The notes under the pieces are model-generated. The model was given only the letters and a program-made list of their open reading frames with translations, was not told where the DNA came from and did not search any database. From contig NZ_JAFEVR010000009.1 of assembly GCF_017352375.1 (NCBI RefSeq), positions 186,001 through 250,000 of the forward strand: 64,000 nucleotides of DNA. The letters are read 5' to 3'. The stretch comes from Mycolicibacterium sp. S2-37. GTDB taxonomy: Bacteria; Actinomycetota; Actinomycetes; Mycobacteriales; Mycobacteriaceae. This document shows, one piece after another, positions 1 to 7,718 of the stretch. The position numbers and the translations under genes are program-made. Numbering within the stretch: the first letter of the stretch is position 1; every line of letters starts with the position of its first letter.

Positions 1-1096
1 CCGCGTAACCGCGCGCCAGCGTCGCCGCCGGACCCAGCGTGGTCAGCCGCGCCGACAGGTGGCCGACCCGTTCGGACTCCACGGCCACAAGGCGGGTGAC
101 GTCGCGGCGTGCGGCGGACCGGGCGCGATGCACCTCGGCGGCGCGGACCTCCAGGGTCTGCAGCGGCTGGGCCAGCACCGGCCGGCTGCGCAGTTGCGTG
201 AGCTGGTGTTGTTCGCGACTCACCCAGTTGCGCAACGCCCGGGCACTGCGCCGGCGCAGGTCGGCCACGAACGCCTGTTCGGCCGCGGCGTCGGGCACGA
301 TCCGCTTGGCGGCGTCGGTCGGGGTGGCTGCGCGCAGATCGGCGACCAGGTCCGACAGCGGGTTGTCCGGTTCGTGACCGACGGCGCTGACCACCGGTGT
401 GGTGCACGCAGCGATCTCCCGGCACAGGGTCTCGTCGGAGAACGGCAGCAGATCCTCCACGCTGCCGCCGCCGCGGGCCAGCACGATGACGTCCACCGCA
501 TCGTCGCGGTCCAGCCCGCGCAGCGCCTCCACGATCTGCGGGACGGCGTTGGGCCCCTGCACCACGGTGTTGCGCACGACAAACCGGACGGCGGGCCAGC
601 GGTTCGTCGCGACCGTCACCACGTCGTGTTCGGCGGCCGAGGCCCGGCCGGTGATCAGGCCGACTGTTCGCGGCAGGAACGGGATCGGCCGCTTGAGGCG
701 GCTGTCGAAGAGGCCCTCGGCGTCCAGCAGCCTGCGCAGCCGCTCGATGCGGGCCAGCAGCTCACCGATGCCGACGGCGCGGATCTCGCTGATCCGCAGG
801 CTGAACGATCCGTTGCGGGTGTAGAACTGCGGCTTGCCCAGCACGATCACCTGGGTGCCCTCGGTCAGCGCTACGGGCGCGTTGGCCACCAGGTCGCGCG
901 GGCAGCTCACCGACAGCGACATGTCCGCGGCGGGGTCGCGCAGCACCATCCACGCCGTGGTCTGCCGCAGCTTCAGCTCGGTGAGCTGACCTTCGATCCA
1001 CACCATGCCGAGGCGGTCGATGTACTTGGCGACCCGGGTCGCGACGGCGCGGACCGGCCAGGGATTGTCAGCTGACTTTCCCTGCTCTCCCGTCAC
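1..1096 (-). CDS. xseA: Exodeoxyribonuclease VII large subunit (partial, C-terminus outside window)
   Basis: Catalytic subunit of exonuclease VII, which degrades single-stranded DNA to oligonucleotides and needs XseB as partner. The reading frame begins at a GTG (1096-1094; protein starts MTGEQGKSADNPWPV) and runs open off the left edge, about 365 residues visible. An N-terminal OB-fold is recognisable (AKYIDRLGMVWIEGQLTEL, then VLGKPQFYTRNGSFSL), followed by the XseA core with the diagnostic GRGGGSVEDLLPFSDE and a HEPDNPLSDLVADLRA stretch. The start has no strong ribosome site; it lies 16 bp after the stop of the lipid-droplet gene, so the two are probably co-transcribed, matching the Rv1109c-Rv1108c order I recall from M. 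tuberculosis. The xseB gene would lie beyond the left edge. Confident of the family. Confidence 0.95.
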   Translation of the reverse strand, partial: MTGEQGKSADNPWPVRAVATRVAKYIDRLGMVWIEGQLTELKLRQTTAWMVLRDPAADMSLSVSCPRDLVANAPVALTEGTQVIVLGKPQFYTRNGSFSLRISEIRAVGIGELLARIERLRRLLDAEGLFDSRLKRPIPFLPRTVGLITGRASAAEHDVVTVATNRWPAVRFVVRNTVVQGPNAVPQIVEALRGLDRDDAVDVIVLARGGGSVEDLLPFSDETLCREIAACTTPVVSAVGHEPDNPLSDLVADLRAATPTDAAKRIVPDAAAEQAFVADLRRRSARALRNWVSREQHQLTQLRSRPVLAQPLQTLEVRAAEVHRARSAARRDVTRLVAVESERVGHLSARLTTLGPAATLARGYA

Positions 1097-1112
1097 TTCG
1101 CGTGGCCGCGGG

Positions 1113-1667
1113 TCACTTGGCGTTGGCGCGGGTGATCCGGTTGGCCAGCAGGGTCTGGAACGGGGCGCGGGCGCGGGTGGCGCCCTCGTAGGCGAGCAGC
1201 GCCTCCAGGTCGGCCACCGACAGCGATGGCAGCCGGGCCCGCAGCTGGGCCAGCGTCAGCGATTCGTAATCGAGCTCGGTGGCGATACCGGGTGTGGCGT
1301 CGGCCGCCGAGGTCTGCGCGGGTTCGGGCTCGGTGGCGTCGGAAGTCTCGGGTTCACCGGTGGAGTACAGCGCGAAGCGGCCCTCGGTGCGGCGCTCGCC
1401 GTCGGAGCTGGGCTCGGGGTCGTCGTCTTCGTCGAACGTCGCCCACTCGGGTTGCTCGTCCTTGGGCGGGAAGAGGTTCTCCAGTGCCTCATCGCCCCTG
1501 TTCACGAGGTCGGCGATGTTCTGCTGCAGATGGATGACGATGCTGGCCACCTGGCTGGCAACCGTCATCGGATACATCAGAATGGTCTGCGGCAGCTTGC
1601 GGGTTTCCTCGACCGCTGTGACGGTGACGCCGACCAGCAGGCGAACCCCATAGGGTGCGGTAGCCAT
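1113..1667 (-). CDS. Lipid droplet-associated protein (Rv1109c type)
   Basis: Actinobacterial protein of the family linked to intracellular lipid droplets (the Rhodococcus MLDS relative); it has no known enzymatic activity. I see 184 residues: an amphipathic, Met/Leu-rich N-terminus (MATAPYGVRLLVG, then KLPQTILMYPMTVASQVAS) that could bind a lipid surface, an acidic middle containing PPKDEQPEWATFDED, and a C-terminal LTLAQLRARLPSLSVADL segment that looks like a small SAP-like helical unit ending in NRITRANAK. I chose ATG 1667 over the GTG at 1673 because a TAGGCT -10 hexamer (1679-1674) ends 6 nt before it, implying a leaderless message, and because the M. tuberculosis homologue begins MATAPYG as I recall it. 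Divergent from ispH; upstream of xseA. Confidence 0.9.
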   Translation of the reverse strand: MATAPYGVRLLVGVTVTAVEETRKLPQTILMYPMTVASQVASIVIHLQQNIADLVNRGDEALENLFPPKDEQPEWATFDEDDDPEPSSDGERRTEGRFALYSTGEPETSDATEPEPAQTSAADATPGIATELDYESLTLAQLRARLPSLSVADLEALLAYEGATRARAPFQTLLANRITRANAK

Positions 1668-1720
1668 GCGCACAGCCTACGGCTGGGCGTTCCCCGGTGA
1701 CGGTCAGTACCCTGGGAGTC

Positions 1721-2734
1721 ATGCCGTCGACCATCAACATCGGGATACCTGGCACGTCCAGCTCGGTCACCGGCGGTGTCTCCGGCAAGCGTGTGCTGCT
1801 CGCCGAGCCGCGCGGATACTGCGCCGGCGTCGATCGCGCCGTCGAGACCGTCGAACGTGCGCTGGAGAAGCACGGCGCCCCGGTCTATGTCCGCCACGAG
1901 ATCGTGCACAACCGCTACGTCGTGGAGACGCTGGCCAAGGCCGGCGCCGTCTTCGTCGAGCAGACCGACGAGGTGCCCGAGGGTGCCATCGTCGTGTTCT
2001 CCGCCCATGGTGTCGCGCCGACGGTGCACGTCGAGGCGGCCGCCCGGAATCTGAAGACCATCGACGCCACCTGCCCGCTGGTGACCAAGGTCCACAACGA
2101 GGCCAAGCGCTTCGCCCGTGACGACTACGACATCCTGCTCGTCGGCCACGAAGGCCACGAGGAGGTCGTGGGGACCGCCGGTGAGGCGCCCGACCACGTG
2201 CAGGTGGTCGACAACCCCGATGCGGTCGACAAGGTCACCGTGCGCGATCCGAACAAGGTCATCTGGCTGTCGCAGACCACGCTCAGCGTCGACGAGACCA
2301 TGGAGACCGTGCGCCGGCTGCGGGAGAAGTTCCCGACGCTGCAGGATCCGCCCAGCGACGACATCTGCTACGCCACGCAGAACCGCCAGGTGGCGGTCAA
2401 GGCGATGGCGCCGGAATGCGAGCTGGTGATCGTCGTCGGATCCCAGAACTCCTCGAACTCGGTACGACTGGTCGAGGTGGCGCTGGGCGCAGGGTCCGAG
2501 GCGGCGCATCTGGTCGACTACGCCGACGACATCGATCCGGCCTGGCTGGAGGGCGTCACCACGGTCGGTGTCACCTCCGGTGCGTCGGTGCCCGAGGTGC
2601 TGGTCCGCGGCGTCCTCGAGCGGCTCGCCGACTACGGCTACGACACCGTGCAGCCGGTCACCACGGCCAACGAGACGCTGGTGTTCGCCCTCCCGCGGGA
2701 GATCCGTTCCGCGCGCAGCGCACCCGTCACGTAA
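1721..2734 (+). CDS. ispH: 4-hydroxy-3-methylbut-2-enyl diphosphate reductase
   Basis: Last enzyme of the MEP isoprenoid pathway; a cytosolic [4Fe-4S] protein that converts HMBPP to IPP and DMAPP. The 337-residue protein carries all three cluster cysteines (C34 in RGYCAGVD, C118 in DATCPLV, C216 in DDICYATQNR) and the substrate-binding motifs around H63, SAHG (94-97), GHEGHEE (142-148), SQNSSNS and TSGAS. The start is set at ATG 1721 (MPSTINIGIPG) rather than the upstream GTG 1697: a TACCCT hexamer at 1708-1713 sits 7 nt before ATG 1721, and the N-terminus then matches the M. tuberculosis LytB2 form. This corresponds to Rv1110 (lytB2). The divergent intergenic space to the lipid-droplet gene is only 53 bp. 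Confidence 0.97.
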   Translation: MPSTINIGIPGTSSSVTGGVSGKRVLLAEPRGYCAGVDRAVETVERALEKHGAPVYVRHEIVHNRYVVETLAKAGAVFVEQTDEVPEGAIVVFSAHGVAPTVHVEAAARNLKTIDATCPLVTKVHNEAKRFARDDYDILLVGHEGHEEVVGTAGEAPDHVQVVDNPDAVDKVTVRDPNKVIWLSQTTLSVDETMETVRRLREKFPTLQDPPSDDICYATQNRQVAVKAMAPECELVIVVGSQNSSNSVRLVEVALGAGSEAAHLVDYADDIDPAWLEGVTTVGVTSGASVPEVLVRGVLERLADYGYDTVQPVTTANETLVFALPREIRSARSAPVT

Positions 2735-2737
2735 CGC

Positions 2738-3916
2738 TCAGACGTCGTACTCCCAACTGTCCGGATCCCAGCTACGGCGGGTCCGGGGACGGCTGCTGGG
2801 GTACTCCGCGCGGTCCTCACCGTCGTCATCGCCGCGATAGCGGACACGCGACACCGGATGGTGGGTCGAGCTGCCCGAGCCGTTGGCACTGCCGTTGGGC
2901 GCCAGCGGCTCGAAGTCGTCGTAGTCCTCGTAACGACGACGGCGCTCCGGCCGGTCGTAGGCGGTGCGCCGGTCCAGCGGCGGCGGATTCTCCCGGGACT
3001 GGCGCTCGCGGGGCTGACGCTCACGGGAGCGACGCTCGCGCGGCTGCCCGTCGCGGGTACGGCGGCTGTCGCGGCTCTCGCGTTGTTCGCGGGACCGGCG
3101 GCGCGGTTCGCCCGCGTCGTCGGTGCGGGCCGACCGCGGCCGCCGCGGCCGTTCCACGACGGGTTCGATGATCTCGGTGTCGGCGGGACGCGCGTGGCGC
3201 GACCGCGACGGTGTCCCGGTGCGTCTGGTCGGCTTGCCGGCGGTGGTCTTGGCGGCCCGGTCCCGGGTCCGCTCGCCGGCGGGCTTGCCGGTGCGCCGGG
3301 GCCGGTCGGCGGTGCGCCTGCGGCGCGGCGGCAGGTCCTCGTCCTGGTCGTCGGCGTCGTCGGTGCCGTCGTCGCGCGGGGTGGTCGCGGCGGTGACCTT
3401 GGCCGTGACCGTGGCGAGCAGCCCGCCGCTCTTCGTGCGTGGCTTCTTCTCCGTCGCCGCCGGTGCGGCCGCCGCCCCGTGGGCCGAGCGGCCCAGGTAC
3501 CAGCGGGCCGCGCCGATCAGCAGCACCAGCGCCGAAGTGAAGAACATCAGCGGGAAGCGCTCGATCAACGGGTAGCCGCAATTGATCGCCAGGTCCTTGA
3601 GACCTTTGATCTCCGAGCCGTGGAAGAGGAAATACGCGCTGGGCACCGCGACGAACAGCAGCAGCGGCGGCTGGATGACGGCGGTGAACACGCCGGACTG
3701 CCGCACGGCCAGCACGGCAAGGACGCATCCGAGCCCGAAACACACGGCGAAGACGGACCCCAGTTCGCGCGAGCCCGAACCCGCGTCGTAGGCGAAGCCG
3801 ATGGCCGTGAAGGTGATCGCCAGCAGCACTGCACCCCACCACGGCACACCCGGCAGATCGGGGTGCACGGAGCGGTGGTCGGCCGGCACTGCCGACCGTG
3901 CGCGCGGTCCAGACAC
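2738..3916 (-). CDS. DUF6542 membrane protein with long charged C-terminal tail
   Basis: Mycobacterial protein of unknown function, the counterpart of Rv1111c. Residues ~25-140 contain about four hydrophobic segments (WWGAVLLAITFTAIGFAY; SVFAVCFGLGCVLAVLAV; FTAVIQPPLLLFVAVPSAYFL-like; MFFTSALVLLIGAARWYL), which is the DUF6542 domain. The remaining ~250 residues are disordered, very rich in Arg, Asp, Ser and Pro with RERRSRERQPRERQ-type repeats, and the protein ends in a DSWEYDV tail. Such an Arg-rich cytosolic tail could contact nucleic acid or an acidic partner, but that is inference. A TACGGT hexamer (3928-3923) ends 6 nt before the GTG start, suggesting a leaderless transcript. The stop lies 3 bp from that of ispH (convergent). 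Confidence 0.85.
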   Translation of the reverse strand: MSGPRARSAVPADHRSVHPDLPGVPWWGAVLLAITFTAIGFAYDAGSGSRELGSVFAVCFGLGCVLAVLAVRQSGVFTAVIQPPLLLFVAVPSAYFLFHGSEIKGLKDLAINCGYPLIERFPLMFFTSALVLLIGAARWYLGRSAHGAAAAPAATEKKPRTKSGGLLATVTAKVTAATTPRDDGTDDADDQDEDLPPRRRRTADRPRRTGKPAGERTRDRAAKTTAGKPTRRTGTPSRSRHARPADTEIIEPVVERPRRPRSARTDDAGEPRRRSREQRESRDSRRTRDGQPRERRSRERQPRERQSRENPPPLDRRTAYDRPERRRRYEDYDDFEPLAPNGSANGSGSSTHHPVSRVRYRGDDDGEDRAEYPSSRPRTRRSWDPDSWEYDV

Positions 3917-3999
3917 AGGTAGACCGTACCGGCTCGTCGCAGGTGCGCGCCGCCAGCGCGCGCCGGTGGGATCCTCACCTCTGGCAGACTGTGGATCCC

Positions 4000-5082
4000 G
4001 TGGGCCTCAACCTGGGAATCGTCGGGCTGCCGAATGTCGGCAAGTCGACCTTGTTCAACGCGCTGACGCGCAACAACGTGCTGGCGGCGAACTATCCGTT
4101 CGCGACGATCGAACCCAACGAAGGTGTGGTCGCGCTGCCCGATCCGCGGCTCGACGAGCTCGCGAAGATGTTCGGATCCGAGAAGATCGTGCCGGCTCCT
4201 GTGACGTTCGTCGACATCGCCGGCATCGTGAAGGGCGCCTCGGAGGGTGCCGGGCTGGGCAACAAGTTCCTGGCCAACATCCGCGAATGCGACGCGATCT
4301 GTCAGGTCGTACGGGTGTTCGCCGACGACGATGTGGTGCACGTGGACGGCAAGGTCGATCCGCGCTCGGACATCGAGGTGATCGAGACCGAGCTGATCCT
4401 GGCCGACATGCAGACCCTCGAGCGGGCGATTCCGCGACTGGAGAAGGAAGCCCGCACGCACAAGGACCGGCGCCCGGTGCACGAGGCGGCGGTCGCGGCG
4501 CAGGAGGTGCTGAACTCCGGCACCACGCTGTTCGCCTCCGCTTCTCGCGGGGCGGACTACACGCTGCTGCGCGAGCTGAACCTGATGACGACCAAGCCGT
4601 TCCTGTACGTGTTCAACGCCGACGAGACGGTGCTGACCGACGAGACCCGCAAGGCCGAACTGCGTGAGCTGGTGGCGCCCGCCGACGCGGTGTTCCTGGA
4701 CGCGAAGATCGAAGCCGAACTCCAGGAGCTCGACGAGGAGTCCGCGGCCGAGCTGTTGGAGTCGATCGGTCAGACCGAGCGTGGGCTGGACGCGCTGGCG
4801 CGGGCGGGTTTTCACACGCTCAAGTTGCAGACCTATCTGACGGCCGGGCCGAAAGAAGCCCGCGCCTGGACGATCCACCAGGGCGACACCGCGCCCAAGG
4901 CGGCCGGGGTGATCCACACCGATTTCGAGAAGGGCTTCATCAAGGCCGAGGTGGTGTCCTTCGACGATCTCATGGCGGCCGGATCGATGGCCGCGGCGAA
5001 AGCCGCAGGCAAGGTCCGCATCGAGGGCAAGGACTACGTCATGGCCGACGGGGACGTGGTGGAGTTCCGCTTCAACGTGTAG
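4000..5082 (+). CDS. ychF: Redox-regulated/ribosome-associated ATPase YchF (Obg family)
   Basis: OBG-family P-loop NTPase that prefers ATP and associates with ribosomes and the proteasome in other bacteria. The 360-residue protein has the Walker A GLPNVGKST (9-17), a G2 region with NYPFATIEPN, Walker B/G3 FVDIAG, the altered G4 motif NADE (in place of NKxD, the basis of ATP preference), and a C-terminal TGS domain ending KDYVMADGDVVEFRFNV. I use GTG 4000 (MGLNLGIVGLPNVGKS) because homologues begin 4-5 residues before LGIVGLPN; GTG 3991 is an in-frame alternative. Corresponds to Rv1112. Length is normal for the family and there are no unusual residues. Confidence 0.96.
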   Translation: MGLNLGIVGLPNVGKSTLFNALTRNNVLAANYPFATIEPNEGVVALPDPRLDELAKMFGSEKIVPAPVTFVDIAGIVKGASEGAGLGNKFLANIRECDAICQVVRVFADDDVVHVDGKVDPRSDIEVIETELILADMQTLERAIPRLEKEARTHKDRRPVHEAAVAAQEVLNSGTTLFASASRGADYTLLRELNLMTTKPFLYVFNADETVLTDETRKAELRELVAPADAVFLDAKIEAELQELDEESAAELLESIGQTERGLDALARAGFHTLKLQTYLTAGPKEARAWTIHQGDTAPKAAGVIHTDFEKGFIKAEVVSFDDLMAAGSMAAAKAAGKVRIEGKDYVMADGDVVEFRFNV

Positions 5083-5136
5083 CAGTGTTTCGATTCAACG
5101 TCTGCCGCTTCCCGCGGCCACGCTAGAACTCTGTAC

Positions 5137-5409
5137 ATGACGACGCTGCCGTTGGCGGAAGTCCGCGCATACCTGTCGAAGCTTGTCGACGAGGCGGTGC
5201 GCACCCATCAACGTATCGAGTGACCCGCCAGGGGCGTCGTGCGGCAGTGATTCTGAGTGCCGACGACTATGACTCGATCATGGAGACGCTCGCCATCCTC
5301 AGCGATACGGAATTGATGCGAGATGTGCGAGCGGCCGAGGAAGATGGCGAGACCTTCACTTTGGAGGAAGTGACCGAGGAGATGCGCGCGCGGCCGACTC
5401 CCGCGTTGA
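5137..5409 (+). pseudogene. RelB/Phd-type antitoxin, reading frame interrupted twice
   Basis: Remnant, or misread copy, of a RelB-like antitoxin. It begins at ATG 5137 (MTTLPLAEVRAYLSKLVDE...THQRIE) but hits TGA at 5221. The family continues in the next frame from 5220 (VTRQGRRAAVILSADDYDSIMETLAILSD), which corresponds exactly to one missing G in GAG-GTGACC. Near the end the typical antitoxin tail (GRLPR-stop, TGA 5407-5409) lies back in the original frame; losing one CG unit from the CGCGCG run at ~5385-5392 would explain the second shift. One plus two missing bases sum to three. As written, the GTG at 5220 instead opens a single frame that fuses the antitoxin C-half to the toxin (149 residues, to 5669). 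Real decay and sequencing error cannot be separated here. Confidence 0.75.
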
Positions 5410-5669
5410 TGTACCGGATTGAAATGACCGGGGCGGCGAAGCGGGCTCTGACCGAACAGCTACCCGAATCGGTTGCCATCGCGTGTCGGGAATTCATTCG
5501 CGGGCCGCTGGCCGAGAACCCCTACCGCGTCGGAAAGCCACTCCGCGATCAGCTGGAGGGCCGCTACTCCGCTCGGCGCGGACAGTTCCGCGTCATATGC
5601 CGCGTGCTCGATGACCGCGTGGTCGTCGAAGTCATCCACATCGCGCATCGCCGTGACGTTTATCGGTGA
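5409..5669 (+). CDS. RelE/ParE-family toxin
   Basis: Ribosome-dependent mRNA interferase-type toxin by family. The 86-residue protein (MYRIEMTGAAKRALTEQLPESVA...) shows the RelE pattern: FIRGPLAENPYRVGKPLRDQLEG, then YSARRGQFRVICRV, then VEVIHIAHRRDVYR, close to what I recall of M. tuberculosis RelE (Rv1246c). The basic residues in SARRGQFR and HRRDVYR are where catalytic and RNA-binding residues sit in RelE enzymes. ATG 5409 overlaps the antitoxin stop codon (TGATG), the usual coupling of such pairs. The toxin frame is intact although its antitoxin is interrupted, which is odd for a functional killer module. Neighbour 5' is ychF. Confidence 0.8.
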   Translation: MYRIEMTGAAKRALTEQLPESVAIACREFIRGPLAENPYRVGKPLRDQLEGRYSARRGQFRVICRVLDDRVVVEVIHIAHRRDVYR

Positions 5670-5675
5670 CGCGAC

Positions 5676-6143
5676 GTGGTCCCCATGGTGGACGCGGCGT
5701 CGCATGATGAGGCCGCGAGGATCTTCTCGGAGCATCCGCATCTCCGGTTCTTCCCCGGAAACTCGACCGAAGTCCTCGAATGCCCACTGCCTGCCGGATG
5801 GCCAGCCGCCGATCGGCTGATCGAGTCACCGCAACCCGAGCGTGTCGCACCCGTGACCGCAGCGCGACGGCGACCCAGCACGCTCGTCGTCATGGCGGAA
5901 GTGGTCTACCTCGTGGCGGCGACCCTGTGGATCGTGGTGGTGCTGGGAGCGCTGTGCTTCGCGGGGTGGATCGCGCTCAAGCTGCGGGCGAAGCGTCGAC
6001 GGGTGCATCAGTTCTTCGACGCCGTACGGTTGCCGGTCGAGCTCCGACGGCACGTCCTGCTGGCCGCACGGATCTGCGAGCGGGCGGCCCGGGCGCGACC
6101 GGCCGCGGCGCGTGCGCTCACCGCGGCCGGCCGGCGACGCTAG
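5676..6143 (+). CDS. Hypothetical single-pass membrane protein with an odd N-terminal extension
   Basis: I do not recognise the full-length protein. The last 84 residues (from ATG 5892, MAEVVYLVAATLWIVVVLGALCFAGWIALKL...) form one strong membrane helix followed by a basic, Arg/Ala-rich cytosolic tail; this part alone could be the gene. The preceding ~70 residues in the same open frame (DEAARIFSEHPHLRFFPGNSTEVLECPLP) resemble the C-terminal end of YCII/DGPF-type small proteins and lack the family's N-terminus, so they may be a gene remnant read in frame. GTG 5676 starts 7 nt after the toxin stop. No ribosome site marks either start. Convergent with the manganese catalase gene. Confidence 0.4.
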   Translation: MVPMVDAASHDEAARIFSEHPHLRFFPGNSTEVLECPLPAGWPAADRLIESPQPERVAPVTAARRRPSTLVVMAEVVYLVAATLWIVVVLGALCFAGWIALKLRAKRRRVHQFFDAVRLPVELRRHVLLAARICERAARARPAAARALTAAGRRR

Positions 6144-6161
6144 CCGCCCGTCCTTCGCCGC

Positions 6162-7091
6162 CTACTTGTTGGCCTGGATCTCCACTTCTGCGGTGGCCTG
6201 GATGAGGGCCAGCAGCTCCTTGTCCAGACCGGGGGCGAACTCCTCGCGCCGCTCGGGTGCGATTGTCATCGGGAAGCCCTCCGGCATTACGGCCGTGCTG
6301 AGCTCGGTGCCGTCGTTCGACGGCGACGCGCCCCGGTAGAGCTTGGCCGCCTGGCTCTGGTCATCGGCGCTGAAGGTGTACTGGATGCTCTGCAGCCCCT
6401 TGTCGAGCAGCTTCTTGACCTCAGGGAACTGCTCCGCACTGGTCTTGGGGATCGGCAGCACCGAACCCCAGTTCACGCCCAGGCTTTCCAGGGCCTTGGC
6501 GAAGGCGTTCTCGTGGGCCTGGTCGCGCACGATCAGGTAGGCGATCGTGGAGCGCGCCGTCTTGTTGTCGGTCATCTCGTAGATGCGGCACTTCTGCAGG
6601 CGCCCGGTCGACTCCAGCATCAGGTTGTACAGCAGATCGAGCACGAGATTGCCGCTGTTGTACACATACGAGCCGAGCCACGGATTGCCCGCCGCATCGA
6701 CCGGCATCGCGCCCTGCGCACCGACCAGATAGTGGTGAATGTTGCTGTGGTCCAACGCGATCTTCAGGGGAGTGGCGCCCTTGGCGCCCGGCTCGTCGAC
6801 CGGGTCGGTCTTCTTGCCGTTGTACTCCGGCGATCCGTCGAGCAGCCGGGAAATGGTCGTCCCGATCAGTTCCACATGACTGATCTCCTCGGTGCCGACT
6901 CCCTGGAGAAGATCCTTGTACGGCTTGGCCGTGGCGTCCCCGCGGAAATTCATGCTCTGGAACAGGTACTGCATCATCGTGCGCATCTCGCCGAACTGAC
7001 CGCCCAGGCCTTCCTGCAGCGCGTTGGCCGCGGCGGGATCCGGCTGGTCGACCTCGATCTCGTTGATGAGTTGCTGAGTGTGTAGGTACAT
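6162..7091 (-). CDS. Manganese (non-haem) catalase
   Basis: Disproportionates hydrogen peroxide with a dinuclear manganese centre; a cytosolic ferritin-like four-helix protein, here 309 residues. Visible metal ligands match the Lactobacillus enzyme: E35 (GGQFGEMRTMMQY), E69 and H72 (GTEEISHVE), then a Glu in LMLESTGRLQ and a His in RDQAHENAF. The C-terminal ~80 residues (YTFSADDQSQAAKLYRG, then EGFPMTIAPERREEF) are the extended tail of the Bacillus/actinobacterial type. ATG 7091 (MYLHTQQL) is preceded by a good ribosome site, AGGAAGAG; frames extending further upstream are leader. A SigF-like promoter lies ~210 bp upstream. It belongs with CsbD and neighbours to a stress cluster. Confidence 0.95.
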   Translation of the reverse strand: MYLHTQQLINEIEVDQPDPAAANALQEGLGGQFGEMRTMMQYLFQSMNFRGDATAKPYKDLLQGVGTEEISHVELIGTTISRLLDGSPEYNGKKTDPVDEPGAKGATPLKIALDHSNIHHYLVGAQGAMPVDAAGNPWLGSYVYNSGNLVLDLLYNLMLESTGRLQKCRIYEMTDNKTARSTIAYLIVRDQAHENAFAKALESLGVNWGSVLPIPKTSAEQFPEVKKLLDKGLQSIQYTFSADDQSQAAKLYRGASPSNDGTELSTAVMPEGFPMTIAPERREEFAPGLDKELLALIQATAEVEIQANK

Positions 7092-7303
7092 CTCTTCTCT
7101 TCCTTGGTTGATCGTTGCCGTGCCGTCTGTTCCGCTGTGCCGCCGCCATGCACCCCGGTGACGGGGGACCACTCCGAGAGAAGGAGCGCTGAATGCGCAA
7201 GCGCACATGGCGATTCGAGAGAACGAGACGCGGTCTCCACCGAACGCCGCGGTGGAGCCGCACGGAGGGTTCGCTTCACGTCGAGCGGACCGCTTTTTGT
7301 GGT

Positions 7304-7328
7304 GTACCCAGGGACGGCGGACCGAAAC
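7304..7328 (-). promoter_or_regulatory. Candidate SigF promoter for the manganese catalase
   Basis: On the minus strand GTTT (7328-7325) and GGGTAC (7309-7304) are separated by exactly 15 nt, matching the mycobacterial SigF pattern GTTT-N15-17-GGGTA. It points to the catalase start at 7091, leaving a ~205-nt leader. The rest of the 7092-7355 gap shows no other feature I can support. Confidence 0.55.
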
Positions 7329-7355
7329 GGCTGCGCTCCGGGCGCACCGCGGAGT

Positions 7356-7679
7356 TCAGTTCCTCTTCGGCTTCCGTCCCGGATCCATGAACGAGATCAC
7401 ATAGATCGTGGTGAGCAACGTGAAGATGGCGAGCGCCGAGAGCAGATCGCCCCATTGGAACGGGTAGAGCATCCCGTCGATCGACAGCACGAGCACCGTC
7501 TCGATCACGCCGAACACGACGAAGAACCACCCGAACAGCGCCCGCGAGTACGTCTGGTGCAGGGCAGTGCGGCGCAGTTCGACCATCAGCGTCAACAGCA
7601 GCAGCGGCAGGATCTGTGCCAGAGCCGACGCCGTCGGACCATCCATCACGACGATCTCGAAGGTGCCGGCGTTGCTCAT
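7356..7679 (-). CDS. Hypothetical three-helix membrane protein
   Basis: Unrecognised 107-residue protein. Three hydrophobic segments are visible: SALAQILPLLLLTLMV (about 18-33), YSRALFGWFFVVFGVIETVLVLSI (about 44-68) and LLSALAIFTLLTTIYVISFMD (about 79-99). A short acidic N-terminus and a basic end (PGRKPKRN) suggest the C-terminus is cytosolic. It lies between the manganese catalase and the WGxxGxxG protein genes, all on the minus strand but with large gaps, so it may be a separate unit. The start is ATG 7679 with no clear ribosome site. No function is assigned. Confidence 0.65.
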   Translation of the reverse strand: MSNAGTFEIVVMDGPTASALAQILPLLLLTLMVELRRTALHQTYSRALFGWFFVVFGVIETVLVLSIDGMLYPFQWGDLLSALAIFTLLTTIYVISFMDPGRKPKRN

Positions 7680-7718
7680 AGCGCGACGACCCTAACAGCC
7701 GCCCGGTGATGCCCCCGG

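Noticed and set aside
59..1075. Long plus-strand open frame (338 codons) opposite xseA
   Set aside because: It is an antisense shadow of a clearly recognisable XseA; composition is His/Gln/Val-biased and matches no family.
1577..2509. Minus-strand open frame of 310 codons across ispH
   Set aside because: Antisense to ispH, whose cluster cysteines and motifs are intact on the plus strand.
7092..7208. Longer start for the manganese catalase
   Set aside because: The ribosome site AGGAAGAG directly precedes ATG 7091 and homologues begin MYLHTQQL.
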